Notes under the pieces: generated by a model
What the model was told of the DNA's origin: nothing
Databases searched by the model: none
What the model saw: only the letters and a program-made list of their open reading frames with translations
Position numbers and translations under genes: made by a program
Assembly (NCBI RefSeq): GCF_049803795.1
Contig: NZ_JBNAGJ010000001.1
Coordinates: forward strand, 558,001-622,000
Length of the DNA stretch: 64,000 nucleotides
Direction: 5' to 3'
Source: Thalassobius sp002708925
GTDB lineage: Bacteria; Pseudomonadota; Alphaproteobacteria; Rhodobacterales; Rhodobacteraceae
Shown: positions 41,708 to 49,045 of the stretch, piece by piece
Position numbering within the stretch: position 1 is the first letter of the stretch
Layout: each line of letters starts with the position of its first letter

Positions 41708-42789
41708 GTGACCATGCCCAGCCACTTCCACCCTTCGAATTTGTCCCCGATCTGCCGAACGTGCGTATAGCGGTCTAGACTTGCCATTGATCGGTGTCCC
41801 GTCACAGCCATTAGTTGCGGAACCGTCCGCCCAATTTCGGCCAAACGGCTTGCCCCCTCATGGCGCAGATCATGAAAATGTAGGTCTTCGATGCCCAGAA
41901 CCGCGCAAGCTTCGGTGAAGCGGCGGCTAACCGTGTCGCTATTGAAGGGGAAGATGCGATCTTTCTTGCGAGGCATTGCGGCTATGATTGAAGCGCACGG
42001 GTCTGGCAGTTCCACCACGGTGTCTCTGCCACCCTTGTCGCCGGGATTTTTCATTTTCCGCACCATGACACGCTTGGCGTCGGGGTCATATTCCTCCCAA
42101 GTTATCCGACATATCTCCGCCTGACGGCGGGTGCTGAAAATCGCGAAAGCAACGATCCGATGCATGGGAATACAACGCGGATCGTGTTCGGAGGCTCGGA
42201 CAAAGTGCGCCATGATATTGTCCAGTTCGGAAAGGGTAGGGCGGCGGTCACGCTCTTCGGAGCGCTTTGCAATGCCAGCGTGCTTGATGGCAATCATGGC
42301 GTCTTCCATGGCCTGCCGGTCCAGTTGGAAGCCCCAAAGTGCTGGGGCATGTGTGAAGACGGCTGAAAGGTGCGACAAGTAGTTCATTACCGTCGCTGGT
42401 GAGCTAACACCGGGGCGCTGGTGAAGTTCACGGGCAAACGCTACTATGTCTGGTGCTGTGATCCTATCGCATCGCATGTTTGCAATAGAATACTCGTTAC
42501 GGATAGTCCGCAGAACCTGCGCCTTTGTTCCGCCGATCTCATGCATGGACTCGTCCACATACTTGTCTATGGCATCGCCAAGGGTGACGCGCATTTCGCT
42601 GCGCTTCTTGGGTGTGCGACCAGCAGCAATCTCCGCGTCTATTTCGCCTTCACGTTTCTTCGCCCATGCTTCGGCGGTCTTGCGTTTGTCAAAGGTCTTC
42701 GATTCCTGATATGCAGGGTTTCGTCGCACAATCTGCGCCGTCACGCTGGTTTTGCCGCTCTTCAATGTTCGTTCTCTGAAAGTGGCCAT
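41704..42789 (-). CDS. Tyrosine integrase
   Basis: A 361-residue phage-type tyrosine recombinase. N-terminal arm-binding part (1-60), SAM-like core-binding domain (65-170), catalytic domain (180-350). Catalytic residues visible are Arg221/222 (STRRQAEICRITWEEYD), His306 and Arg309 in HDLRHEG, His332 in VTGHRS and the nucleophile Tyr341 in LDRYTH. All are intact, so it should be active. AGGAG lies 9 nt before the start at 42789. It is divergent from dusA, the probable attachment locus. Confidence 0.95.
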   Translation of the reverse strand: MATFRERTLKSGKTSVTAQIVRRNPAYQESKTFDKRKTAEAWAKKREGEIDAEIAAGRTPKKRSEMRVTLGDAIDKYVDESMHEIGGTKAQVLRTIRNEYSIANMRCDRITAPDIVAFARELHQRPGVSSPATVMNYLSHLSAVFTHAPALWGFQLDRQAMEDAMIAIKHAGIAKRSEERDRRPTLSELDNIMAHFVRASEHDPRCIPMHRIVAFAIFSTRRQAEICRITWEEYDPDAKRVMVRKMKNPGDKGGRDTVVELPDPCASIIAAMPRKKDRIFPFNSDTVSRRFTEACAVLGIEDLHFHDLRHEGASRLAEIGRTVPQLMAVTGHRSMASLDRYTHVRQIGDKFEGWKWLGMVT

Positions 42790-42793
42790 TCTG

Positions 42794-42832
42794 GTATGAC
42801 TCCTAATAATCTCGTATGACTCTGAGTCATAC
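42794..42832. promoter_or_regulatory. GTATGACTC repeats in the integrase promoter
   Basis: A perfect 19-nt palindrome, GTATGACTC-T-GAGTCATAC (42814-42832), plus a further direct copy of the half site GTATGACTC at 42794-42802 that overlaps the integrase ribosome-binding site. Three copies in 39 nt suggest an operator for a dimeric regulator or integrase arm-type sites. Confidence 0.6.
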
Positions 42833-42876
42833 TATATGTCGAAACGGGCCGGAATAGGGCAAAATCATACGGAAAC

Positions 42877-43905
42877 GTGCTGGTTGAAAATATGGTGAAA
42901 ACAACAGAAAAGCCAATAAAACAAGGCGTATCACGCGCTGCACGTTTATCTGTAGCTCCCATGATGGACTGGACAGATCGGCATTGCCGGTATCTGCATC
43001 GGCTGCTGTCGCATGAAGCGCTGCTTTATACGGAAATGGTGACGTCTCCGGCGTTGGTGCGTGGGGGGGCGATGCATTTGCTGGATTATTCGCCGCAGGA
43101 ACATCCCGTGGCGTTGCAGCTGGGGGGCTCGGATCCGGCCGAGCTGGCCAAGGCCGCCAGGTTCGGGGCGGATGTGGGATACGATGAGATCAACCTGAAT
43201 GTCGGCTGCCCCTCGGATCGGGTGCAATCGGGCACGTTTGGTGCGGTTCTGATGCGCCAGCCCGATCTGGTGGCCGATTGTGTGAAGGCCATGCAGGATG
43301 CGGTGGAGGCTGAGGTAACGGTGAAATGCCGCATCGGCGTGGACGATCAAGACCCCGCGCAGGTGCTGCCCGATTTTCTGGAAACCGTCAGCGCGGCGGG
43401 GTGCCGCCGGTTCACCATCCACGCGCGCAAGGCCTGGCTACAAGGGCTGAGCCCCAAGGAAAACCGCGATATTCCGCCGCTGGATTATCCTCTGGTGCTG
43501 CGGATGAAGGAACAGTTTCCGCATCTTCACCTGTCGATCAACGGGGGCATTACCTCGCTGGAGCAGGCGCAAGAGTTCCTGTCCGCCGGTCTGGATGGGG
43601 TCATGATCGGGCGGGCGGCCTATCATCAGCCCGCCGATATTCTGTGCCGGGCCGATCCGCTGATCTATGGGACGGGGCAGGCCAGCGATCCGGTGCGGGC
43701 GGTGCAGCAGATGCTGCCCTATATCGAAACGCACCTGTCGGGGGGCGGCAAACTGGGGCAGGTGACGCGTCATATGCTGGGGCTTTTTGCGGGGCGTCCG
43801 GGGGCGCGGCACTGGCGGCGCATTCTGTCCGAAGGCGCGCACAGGCCCGGCGCGGGCCCCGAGCTGGTGCAGCAGGCGCTGGCGCAGATTCCCAAGGCTG
43901 CGTAA
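42877..43905 (+). CDS. dusA: tRNA-dihydrouridine(20/20a) synthase DusA
   Basis: A 342-residue FMN enzyme that reduces uridine 20/20a in tRNA. It shows LSVAPMMDWTDRHCRYLHRL (FMN loop), DEINLNVGCPSDRVQSGTFG (active-site Cys in GCPS), FTIHARKAWLQGLSPKENRD and DGVMIGRAAYHQP. The first 25 or so codons (MLVENMVKTTEKPIKQGVSR) are AT-rich and unlike other DusA starts, indicating that an inserted element supplies the 5' end. The GTG at 42877 or the ATG at 42892 could start translation; neither has a strong ribosome-binding site. Confidence 0.95.
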   Translation: MLVENMVKTTEKPIKQGVSRAARLSVAPMMDWTDRHCRYLHRLLSHEALLYTEMVTSPALVRGGAMHLLDYSPQEHPVALQLGGSDPAELAKAARFGADVGYDEINLNVGCPSDRVQSGTFGAVLMRQPDLVADCVKAMQDAVEAEVTVKCRIGVDDQDPAQVLPDFLETVSAAGCRRFTIHARKAWLQGLSPKENRDIPPLDYPLVLRMKEQFPHLHLSINGGITSLEQAQEFLSAGLDGVMIGRAAYHQPADILCRADPLIYGTGQASDPVRAVQQMLPYIETHLSGGGKLGQVTRHMLGLFAGRPGARHWRRILSEGAHRPGAGPELVQQALAQIPKAA

Positions 43906-43985
43906 TTAGGGCTGCGTGATTTTTCTGTCGCCTTTGGCCGCGACGGGGCTATGTAGGCGCGGGTGAGACTCGAAGGAGAGCGGCA

Positions 43986-44807
43986 ATGGATCTGTCCCTG
44001 CTGGCGATGATGGTGGTGATGCTGATGGTGATCGGCGCCTTTGCGGGGGTGCTGGCCGGGCTGCTGGGTGTGGGCGGAGGCATCGTTCTGGTGCCCGCGT
44101 TTTTCTATGCGTTTCAGACGCTTGGCTATGATGGTCCGCAGCTGATGCAGATCTGTCTGGCGACCTCTTTGGCGACGATCATCGTCACCTCCGTCCGCTC
44201 GGTTCTGAGCCATCACAAAAAGGGCGCGGTGGATTGGGACATCCTGAAGACCTGGGCGCCGGGCATTGCCGTGGGGGCCGTGCTGGGGATGCTGACCGTG
44301 GCCTCTTTGCGGTCTTCGACATTGCAGGGGATTTTCGGTGTTCTGGCCTTTGCGATCGGGATGTACATGGGATTTGGCCGGTCTGAATGGCGGCTGGGGC
44401 AGGCGATGCCCAAGGGGGTGCTGCGGCTGATCCTGTCCCCCGCCGTGGGGTTTTTATCTGTGCTGATGGGGATCGGAGGCGGCAGTTTCGGCGTGCCTTT
44501 GATGAGCCTTTATAACACGCCCATTCACCGGGCGGTGGCGACGGCGGCCGGGTTTGGTGTGATCATCGCCGTGCCCTCGGTGATCGGGTTTCTGACGCTT
44601 GCGATTGATCCGGCGCATCGGCCGCCGCTGACTGTTGGCGCGGTGAACCTGCCAGCCTTCGGAGTGGTCATCGCGATGACGCTGATCACCGCGCCGCTGG
44701 GGGTGAAACTGGCCCATGCGATGGATCCAAAGCCGCTCAAACGTGTGTTTGCCGTGTTCCTGACGCTGGTGGCGCTGAACATGCTGCGCAAGGCGCTGGG
44801 ATATTAA
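43986..44807 (+). CDS. TauE/SafE-family sulfite exporter-like membrane protein
   Basis: A 273-residue eight-helix inner-membrane protein of the TauE/SafE family. The two inverted repeats are marked by GVLAGLLGVGGGIVLVPAFF (18-37) and VLMGIGGGSFGVPLMSLY, the glycine-rich hallmarks. Members move sulfite, sulfoacetate or other organosulfur anions. GAAGGAGAG precedes the start. Its 3' end overlaps the convergent DUF1289 gene by 4 nt. Confidence 0.9.
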   Translation: MDLSLLAMMVVMLMVIGAFAGVLAGLLGVGGGIVLVPAFFYAFQTLGYDGPQLMQICLATSLATIIVTSVRSVLSHHKKGAVDWDILKTWAPGIAVGAVLGMLTVASLRSSTLQGIFGVLAFAIGMYMGFGRSEWRLGQAMPKGVLRLILSPAVGFLSVLMGIGGGSFGVPLMSLYNTPIHRAVATAAGFGVIIAVPSVIGFLTLAIDPAHRPPLTVGAVNLPAFGVVIAMTLITAPLGVKLAHAMDPKPLKRVFAVFLTLVALNMLRKALGY

Positions 44808-45040
44808 TCGGCAGACCGGGCGCGGGCGGCGCGGCCCCCACGGCGTTTTTTCAGACGGTCCGCGCGGCTGGGCAGCTCGGCCATCAGGGCGCTGCGCTGA
44901 TCGTCCGTCATTTTGGACCACTGCGTGATCTCATCAATCGAGCGCAGGCAGCCGGTGCAGATGCGCTCGGCCGGGTGAATGACGCAGATATTCACGCAAG
45001 GCGATTGGATTTCCGCGCGTTTCCAGACGTCTTTGCTCAT
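44804..45040 (-). CDS. DUF1289 family Fe-S/zinc-type small protein
   Basis: A 78-residue protein with the DUF1289 signature SPCVNICVIHPAERICTGCL, in which the four Cys residues (C15, C19, C28, C31) form a metal site, followed by RSIDEITQWSKMTDDQR. Basic C-terminal tail. Function unknown. It overlaps the ruvX stop by 4 nt and closes the ccmI-ruvX-DUF1289 operon. Confidence 0.9.
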   Translation of the reverse strand: MSKDVWKRAEIQSPCVNICVIHPAERICTGCLRSIDEITQWSKMTDDQRSALMAELPSRADRLKKRRGGRAARARSAD

Positions 45041-45513
45041 GTTGCGGCCCCCATGTGGCGTAGCCGGTCCAGCGCGCCTTGCAGGATATACGAGGCGGCG
45101 ACATTGTCGATCAGATCGGCGCGGCGCTTGCGCGAGGTATCGGCCTCCAGTAGGGCGCGTTCGGCGGCGACGGTGGACAGGCGTTCATCCCAGAACCCGA
45201 TGGGCAGCTCTGTCAGCCCGGCCAGATTGCGGGCAAAGGCGCGGGTGGACTGGCAGCGCGGCCCCTCAGAGCCGTCCATGTTGCGCGGCAGGCCCAGCAG
45301 GATCCCCGTCACCTGACGCGCCTGTGCGATCTCCAGCAGGCGGGCGGCGTCCAGGCCGAATTTTTTGCGTTTGACGGTTTCCATCGGGGTGGCGACCCCG
45401 CGCAGCACGTCTGAAATCGCCACGCCGATGGTTTTCGTGCCCAGATCCAGCCCCATCAGCGCGCCATCGCGGGGCAGGGCGGCGGCATAGGCGTCAAACT
45501 CGTCCAGCACCAT
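45037..45513 (-). CDS. ruvX: Holliday junction resolvase-like RuvX (YqgF)
   Basis: A 158-residue RNase H-fold nuclease of the YqgF/RuvX family, with roles in 16S rRNA 5' end processing and DNA junctions. It shows LMGLDLGTKTIGVAISD (first Asp), ILLGLPRNMDGSEGPRCQ and FWDERLSTVAAERALLEA with the further acidic residues. The start ATG overlaps the ccmI stop (TAATG), so translation is coupled. Confidence 0.93.
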   Translation of the reverse strand: MVLDEFDAYAAALPRDGALMGLDLGTKTIGVAISDVLRGVATPMETVKRKKFGLDAARLLEIAQARQVTGILLGLPRNMDGSEGPRCQSTRAFARNLAGLTELPIGFWDERLSTVAAERALLEADTSRKRRADLIDNVAASYILQGALDRLRHMGAAT

Positions 45514-46757
45514 TACAGCAGCCCTGCGCGCTGTGCGCCGGCGCGGATCGTGGCCAGATCCTCGGGGCGATCGGCAAAGACCTCTTTGGCCTCGTTCCAG
45601 ATGGCGCGGGCGCGGTCGGTTTCGCCCAGCACCCCATAGGCCGAGATCAGCCGGGACCATTCGGCGGGGGTGCCGCCCTCGGTGGCCAGCCGGTCCGAGA
45701 GTTGCGAGACCATGCCGCGGATCATGTCCTGCTGCTCTTCCGGGGTCATGTCCTGCGCGGCCTCAATGTCCTCTTTCGAAGGACCAGAGAGCCCACCGGC
45801 CATCGGGCCTGCGGGGGCCAGCGGCGGCAGGGTATATTCCACGCCCGCGCGCGCGGCGACCTCCATGATCTGGGCGCGGATCGGGGCGATCCAGGGCGCA
45901 TCGGCGGGGCCCTCGCGCAGAAGGGCGCTCCAGGTGCGGAAGGCCTGATCGGGGCGGCCCGTCTGAATCAGCATCATCCCCATGTAATAGCGCGCCGGAG
46001 CGTTGCGTGGCTCTTGTTCCAGGGCGGACAGCAGGGCGTTTTCGGCCTGGGGCGAGACATAGCCATTGGTGGCCAGAATCAGCATGTCGGCGTAATCCAG
46101 ATAGTCCTGCGCTTGCGCGTTTTCGCCCTTTAGTTCCAGCACTTTGGCCTTGGCTTCGTAGGCGGCCTTGAAATTGCCCAGGGCGGCCTCGTTGCGGGCC
46201 AGCAGCATGTAGCCTTGCAATTCCTCGGGGCGTTGGGCCACGGCCGCGCGCAGCTTTTCGACCAGCGCCACATATTCCGGGCTGGGATCGCCCATCAGAT
46301 TACCCGGAGGCATCCGCGCCTCCATCTCGGCCTGGCTGGGGCGGTTGGCGTGGCGTTGCTTGGCGGCCTCGATGCGGGTTTTCAGGCCCAGATCGCCGTA
46401 ACCCGGCACCCCAAGGTTCAGATACAGCCCGACCGAGCCAGCCACCAGCGCCATCCCCAGCACCACGGCCAGAAGCCGCCCGGCCCCCTGCGGCTGCCCG
46501 CCGGTATCGCCACCCGCCTGTACCTGCGCGTCGGCGGCCAGGATACGGCGGCTGATCTCGGCCTTGGTGCGCTCGGCATCCTCGGCGTTGATCACGCCGC
46601 GGGCCAGATCCTTCTCGACCTCTTTGAGCTGATCGCGGTAGACGCGCAAATCATAGGCGGCGGGCGGTTCGTCCCCCGCGCGGCTCATGACAAGAGCGCG
46701 CGCCAGCAAAACGGCCACGATGAATGCGATAACGCCGGTGATGATCCAAAACAGCAT
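45513..46757 (-). CDS. ccmI: Cytochrome c biogenesis protein CcmI
   Basis: A 414-residue inner-membrane protein of the cytochrome c maturation system I, where CcmI delivers apocytochrome to the heme ligation site. Two N-terminal helices (FWIITGVIAFIVAVLLARAL and LLAVVLGMALVAGSVGLYLN) enclose a cytoplasmic loop with YDLRVYRDQLKEVEKDLARG. A periplasmic TPR domain follows (KLRAAVAQRPEELQGYMLLA, EQEPRNAPARYYMGMMLIQT). The start at 46757 fits the first helix. Suitable substrates here include cytochrome c2 about 12 kb away. Confidence 0.93.
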   Translation of the reverse strand: MLFWIITGVIAFIVAVLLARALVMSRAGDEPPAAYDLRVYRDQLKEVEKDLARGVINAEDAERTKAEISRRILAADAQVQAGGDTGGQPQGAGRLLAVVLGMALVAGSVGLYLNLGVPGYGDLGLKTRIEAAKQRHANRPSQAEMEARMPPGNLMGDPSPEYVALVEKLRAAVAQRPEELQGYMLLARNEAALGNFKAAYEAKAKVLELKGENAQAQDYLDYADMLILATNGYVSPQAENALLSALEQEPRNAPARYYMGMMLIQTGRPDQAFRTWSALLREGPADAPWIAPIRAQIMEVAARAGVEYTLPPLAPAGPMAGGLSGPSKEDIEAAQDMTPEEQQDMIRGMVSQLSDRLATEGGTPAEWSRLISAYGVLGETDRARAIWNEAKEVFADRPEDLATIRAGAQRAGLL

Positions 46758-46838
46758 GAGGCCTCCAATCGGTTCGGCCAAACATGTATATCCCATGCCC
46801 GATTGGAAAAAGGGCAAACTGACGCAATGCCCCACCAT

Positions 46839-46862
46839 GTCGCAATTGTGACCTATTGCGAC
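46839..46862. promoter_or_regulatory. GTCGCAAT-N8-ATTGCGAC operator-like repeat before soxB
   Basis: A perfect 8-bp inverted repeat with an 8-nt spacer, about 84 nt ahead of soxB and between it and the divergent ccmI. Such sites are typical of dimeric regulators; sarcosine and glycine betaine regulators of the AraC/GATase1 type recognise sequences containing TGTCGC, which this repeat includes. Assignment to a protein is inference. Confidence 0.5.
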
Positions 46863-46945
46863 GTTTCAAAACGGGGATGCATCGGCCGATGGGTCCAGTT
46901 AGGATTCTGTAGACTGCAATTCGGATTCGAGGCCCAAATCCCACG

Positions 46946-48190
46946 ATGAGACGCTATTCCGCCTTTGCCATCGCCCGCGAAGCTGCCCGTTACCACACCG
47001 GATGGGGCCGCGCCTGGGCCGCGCCCGAACCAAAACAGAAATACGACGCGATCATCGTTGGCGCCGGGGGGCATGGGCTGGCAACGGCCTATTACCTGGG
47101 CAAAAACTTCGGCATCACCAATGTGGCCGTTCTGGAAAAGGGCTGGCTGGGGGGGGGCAACACCGGGCGCAATACCACGATCATCCGCTCGAACTATCTG
47201 CAAGATCCCTCGGCCGCGATCTATGAAAAGGCCCGGTCGCTCTATGAAACCATGAGCCAGGATCTGAACTATAACGTCATGTTCAGCCCGCGCGGGGTGA
47301 TCATGCTGGCCCAGACCCATCACGAGGTCCGCGGCTACCAACGCACCGCCCATGCCAATGCCTTGCAGGGGGTCGAGACGCAATTCATCGGCCCGCAAGA
47401 GGTCAAGGACCTGGTGCCGATCATCAATATCGACGGGCCGCGTTACCCGGTGCTGGGCGGGTTGTGGCAGCCTCGGGGCGGGACTGCGCGCCATGATGCG
47501 GTGGCCTGGGGCTATGCGCGGGCGTGCTCGGATATGGGGATGGACATCATCCAGCAATGCGAGGTCACCGGCGTGCGCCGCGATGGGGCCCGCGTTGTCG
47601 GGGTGGACACCACCAAGGGCGCGATTGACTGCGATAAGCTGGGCATCGTCGTGGCCGGGCATTCGGGCGTGATGGCCGATCTGGCGGGTTTCCGTCTGCC
47701 GATTGAATCGCTGGCCTTGCAGGCGCTGGTCTCCGAACCGATCAAGCCGTGCATGGATGTGGTGGTGATGGCCAACACGGTACATGGCTATATGTCGCAA
47801 TCGGACAAGGGTGAGATGGTCATCGGCGGCGGCACCGACGGGTATAACAACTACACTCAGCGCGGCAGTTTCCACCATATCGAGGAAACGGTCCGGGCGC
47901 TGGTGGAAACCTTCCCGATGATCAGCCGTCTGAAGATGCTGCGCCAGTGGGGCGGGATCGTGGATATGACGGGGGATCGCTCGCCGATTATTTCAAAAAC
48001 GCCGGTGGACGGGATTTTCGTCAATTGCGGCTGGGGCACGGGCGGGTTCAAGGCCATTCCGGGCTCGGGCTGGGCGATGGCCGAGCTGATGGCCAAGGGG
48101 CATTCGCCGCTGGCCGGCGAGTTCGGGCTGGACCGTTTCGCCGAGGGCCGTTTCATCGACGAATCCGTCGCAGCAGGGGTGGCGCATTGA
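46946..48190 (+). CDS. soxB: Sarcosine oxidase beta subunit
   Basis: A 414-residue flavoprotein subunit of heterotetrameric sarcosine oxidase, which oxidises sarcosine to glycine while passing the methyl carbon to tetrahydrofolate. The FAD motif is AIIVGAGGHGLATAYYL (35-51). The motif RHDAVAWGYARA (His183) matches the family position of the covalently attached FMN. LKMLRQWGGIVDMTGDRSP and VNCGWGTGGFKAIPGSGWAM are typical of the beta chain. First gene of the operon soxB-x-soxD-soxA-soxG. Confidence 0.97.
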   Translation: MRRYSAFAIAREAARYHTGWGRAWAAPEPKQKYDAIIVGAGGHGLATAYYLGKNFGITNVAVLEKGWLGGGNTGRNTTIIRSNYLQDPSAAIYEKARSLYETMSQDLNYNVMFSPRGVIMLAQTHHEVRGYQRTAHANALQGVETQFIGPQEVKDLVPIINIDGPRYPVLGGLWQPRGGTARHDAVAWGYARACSDMGMDIIQQCEVTGVRRDGARVVGVDTTKGAIDCDKLGIVVAGHSGVMADLAGFRLPIESLALQALVSEPIKPCMDVVVMANTVHGYMSQSDKGEMVIGGGTDGYNNYTQRGSFHHIEETVRALVETFPMISRLKMLRQWGGIVDMTGDRSPIISKTPVDGIFVNCGWGTGGFKAIPGSGWAMAELMAKGHSPLAGEFGLDRFAEGRFIDESVAAGVAH

Positions 48191-48681
48191 TGAAGAGCTT
48201 GATGACAGTATTGATGCTGCTGGCCGCGCCCGCCGCCGCGCAGCAGGTTGCGCGTATCGTGCCGGCCGATTTCAAGATCCACGCTGAACCGGCCTTGGGC
48301 GTTTGCGTGGCCAGCGATCATGTGATCTCGGCGCGCAAGGCGGGGATGGATGTGGCTTTGGTGCTGGGGCGCGATGGCGCGGCCGAGATGATCATTCAGC
48401 CCGACCGTTTCGACCGCAAGGCGCTGTTGCCGCAGATCCTGGAGTTCACCTTCGAAGACAGCATGACCCTGCGCGCCGCTGCCCGGCTGAAAAACGGCCG
48501 TTTCCTGTTAGAACTGCACGATGGCCAGAAGGCCGAGCCGCTGTTCGTGGCGCTGCGCCAGCACAGCCATTCGGTGATCACCCTGCCGCTGCGCCCCGAA
48601 GACCGGATCGGGCTGGATCTGACCACCATGCCCGCCGTATTCGCCCAGCTGGAAACCTGCCTGGCGGAGCAGACACAATGA
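48190..48681 (+). CDS. Exported hypothetical protein inside the sarcosine oxidase operon
   Basis: A 163-residue protein with a signal peptide (MKSLMTVLMLLAAPAAAQQ). The mature part begins ARIVPADFKIHAEPALGVCV and contains two well separated Cys residues and LRAAARLKNGRFLLELHDGQ. No known domain is recognised. Its ATG overlaps the soxB stop (TGATG), so it is translationally coupled to a cytoplasmic enzyme subunit although it is exported. That is unexpected for this operon, whose usual extra members are folate enzymes. Confidence 0.75.
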   Translation: MKSLMTVLMLLAAPAAAQQVARIVPADFKIHAEPALGVCVASDHVISARKAGMDVALVLGRDGAAEMIIQPDRFDRKALLPQILEFTFEDSMTLRAAARLKNGRFLLELHDGQKAEPLFVALRQHSHSVITLPLRPEDRIGLDLTTMPAVFAQLETCLAEQTQ

Positions 48682-48715
48682 CATTTTCCCCCATTCGGAC
48701 CGCACGGAGGCACCT

Positions 48716-49045
48716 ATGCTGACCCTGAAATGTCCCTATTGCGGCGTCCAGGCCGAAGAGACCGAACTGCATGCCGGCGGCGAGGCGCATCTGACGCGTT
48801 TCGGGCCTGGCTCGACGGATGCCGAGTTTGAAACCTATATGTTCCAGCGCGAAAATCCCAAGGGCGTGCATTTCGAACGCTGGCGGCATGTCTATGGCTG
48901 CGGCAAGTGGTTCCACGCCGCGCGCTGCACCACCACGCTGGAAGTGTTCGGAACCTACAGCGCGCAGGTCAGCGCGCCTCCGCAGGACATCAAGGACGCC
49001 ATCACCGCCAAACGGCCCGGCTGGCGCTGGAGGGAACACGCATGA
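48716..49045 (+). CDS. soxD: Sarcosine oxidase delta subunit
   Basis: A 109-residue zinc subunit of heterotetrameric sarcosine oxidase. LTLKCPYCGVQAEETELHAG has the CPYC pair, and YGCGKWFHAARCTTTLEV has the remaining metal ligands (Cys/His). The delta chain stabilises the complex. It starts 34 nt after the exported protein and overlaps soxA by 4 nt. Confidence 0.95.
   Translation: MLTLKCPYCGVQAEETELHAGGEAHLTRFGPGSTDAEFETYMFQRENPKGVHFERWRHVYGCGKWFHAARCTTTLEVFGTYSAQVSAPPQDIKDAITAKRPGWRWREHA

Larger units (their letters stand above)
37898..42960. mobile_element. Accessory island between tRNA-Leu and dusA
   Basis: About 5 kb of lower-GC DNA lies between tRNA-Leu and the body of dusA. From left to right it holds a decayed serine recombinase, a non-coding AT-rich stretch, seven small overlapping genes on the minus strand, a PrtN-family regulator and a tyrosine integrase. 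The left edge may be the end of the tRNA and belong to an older element; the younger element probably starts somewhere in 38290-38710. The right edge lies in the 5' codons of dusA, where AT-rich codons give way to GC-rich ones. I found no convincing direct repeat marking both ends. Confidence 0.7.

Noticed and set aside
37811..42900. Search for a second copy of the tRNA-Leu 3' end at the right end of the island
   Set aside because: No copy of the GTTCGAGTCTTC or GGCCGCACCA segment was seen near the integrase or dusA, so the tyrosine integrase element is not assigned to the tRNA.
38406..42998. TTGCCGGTAT occurs at 38406-38415 and again in the dusA 5' end (about 42989), as if marking both ends of the island
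   Set aside because: Ten bases is close to chance for the compared regions, the flanks differ, and the left copy is not preceded by anything like the native dusA start, which an attachment site should have.
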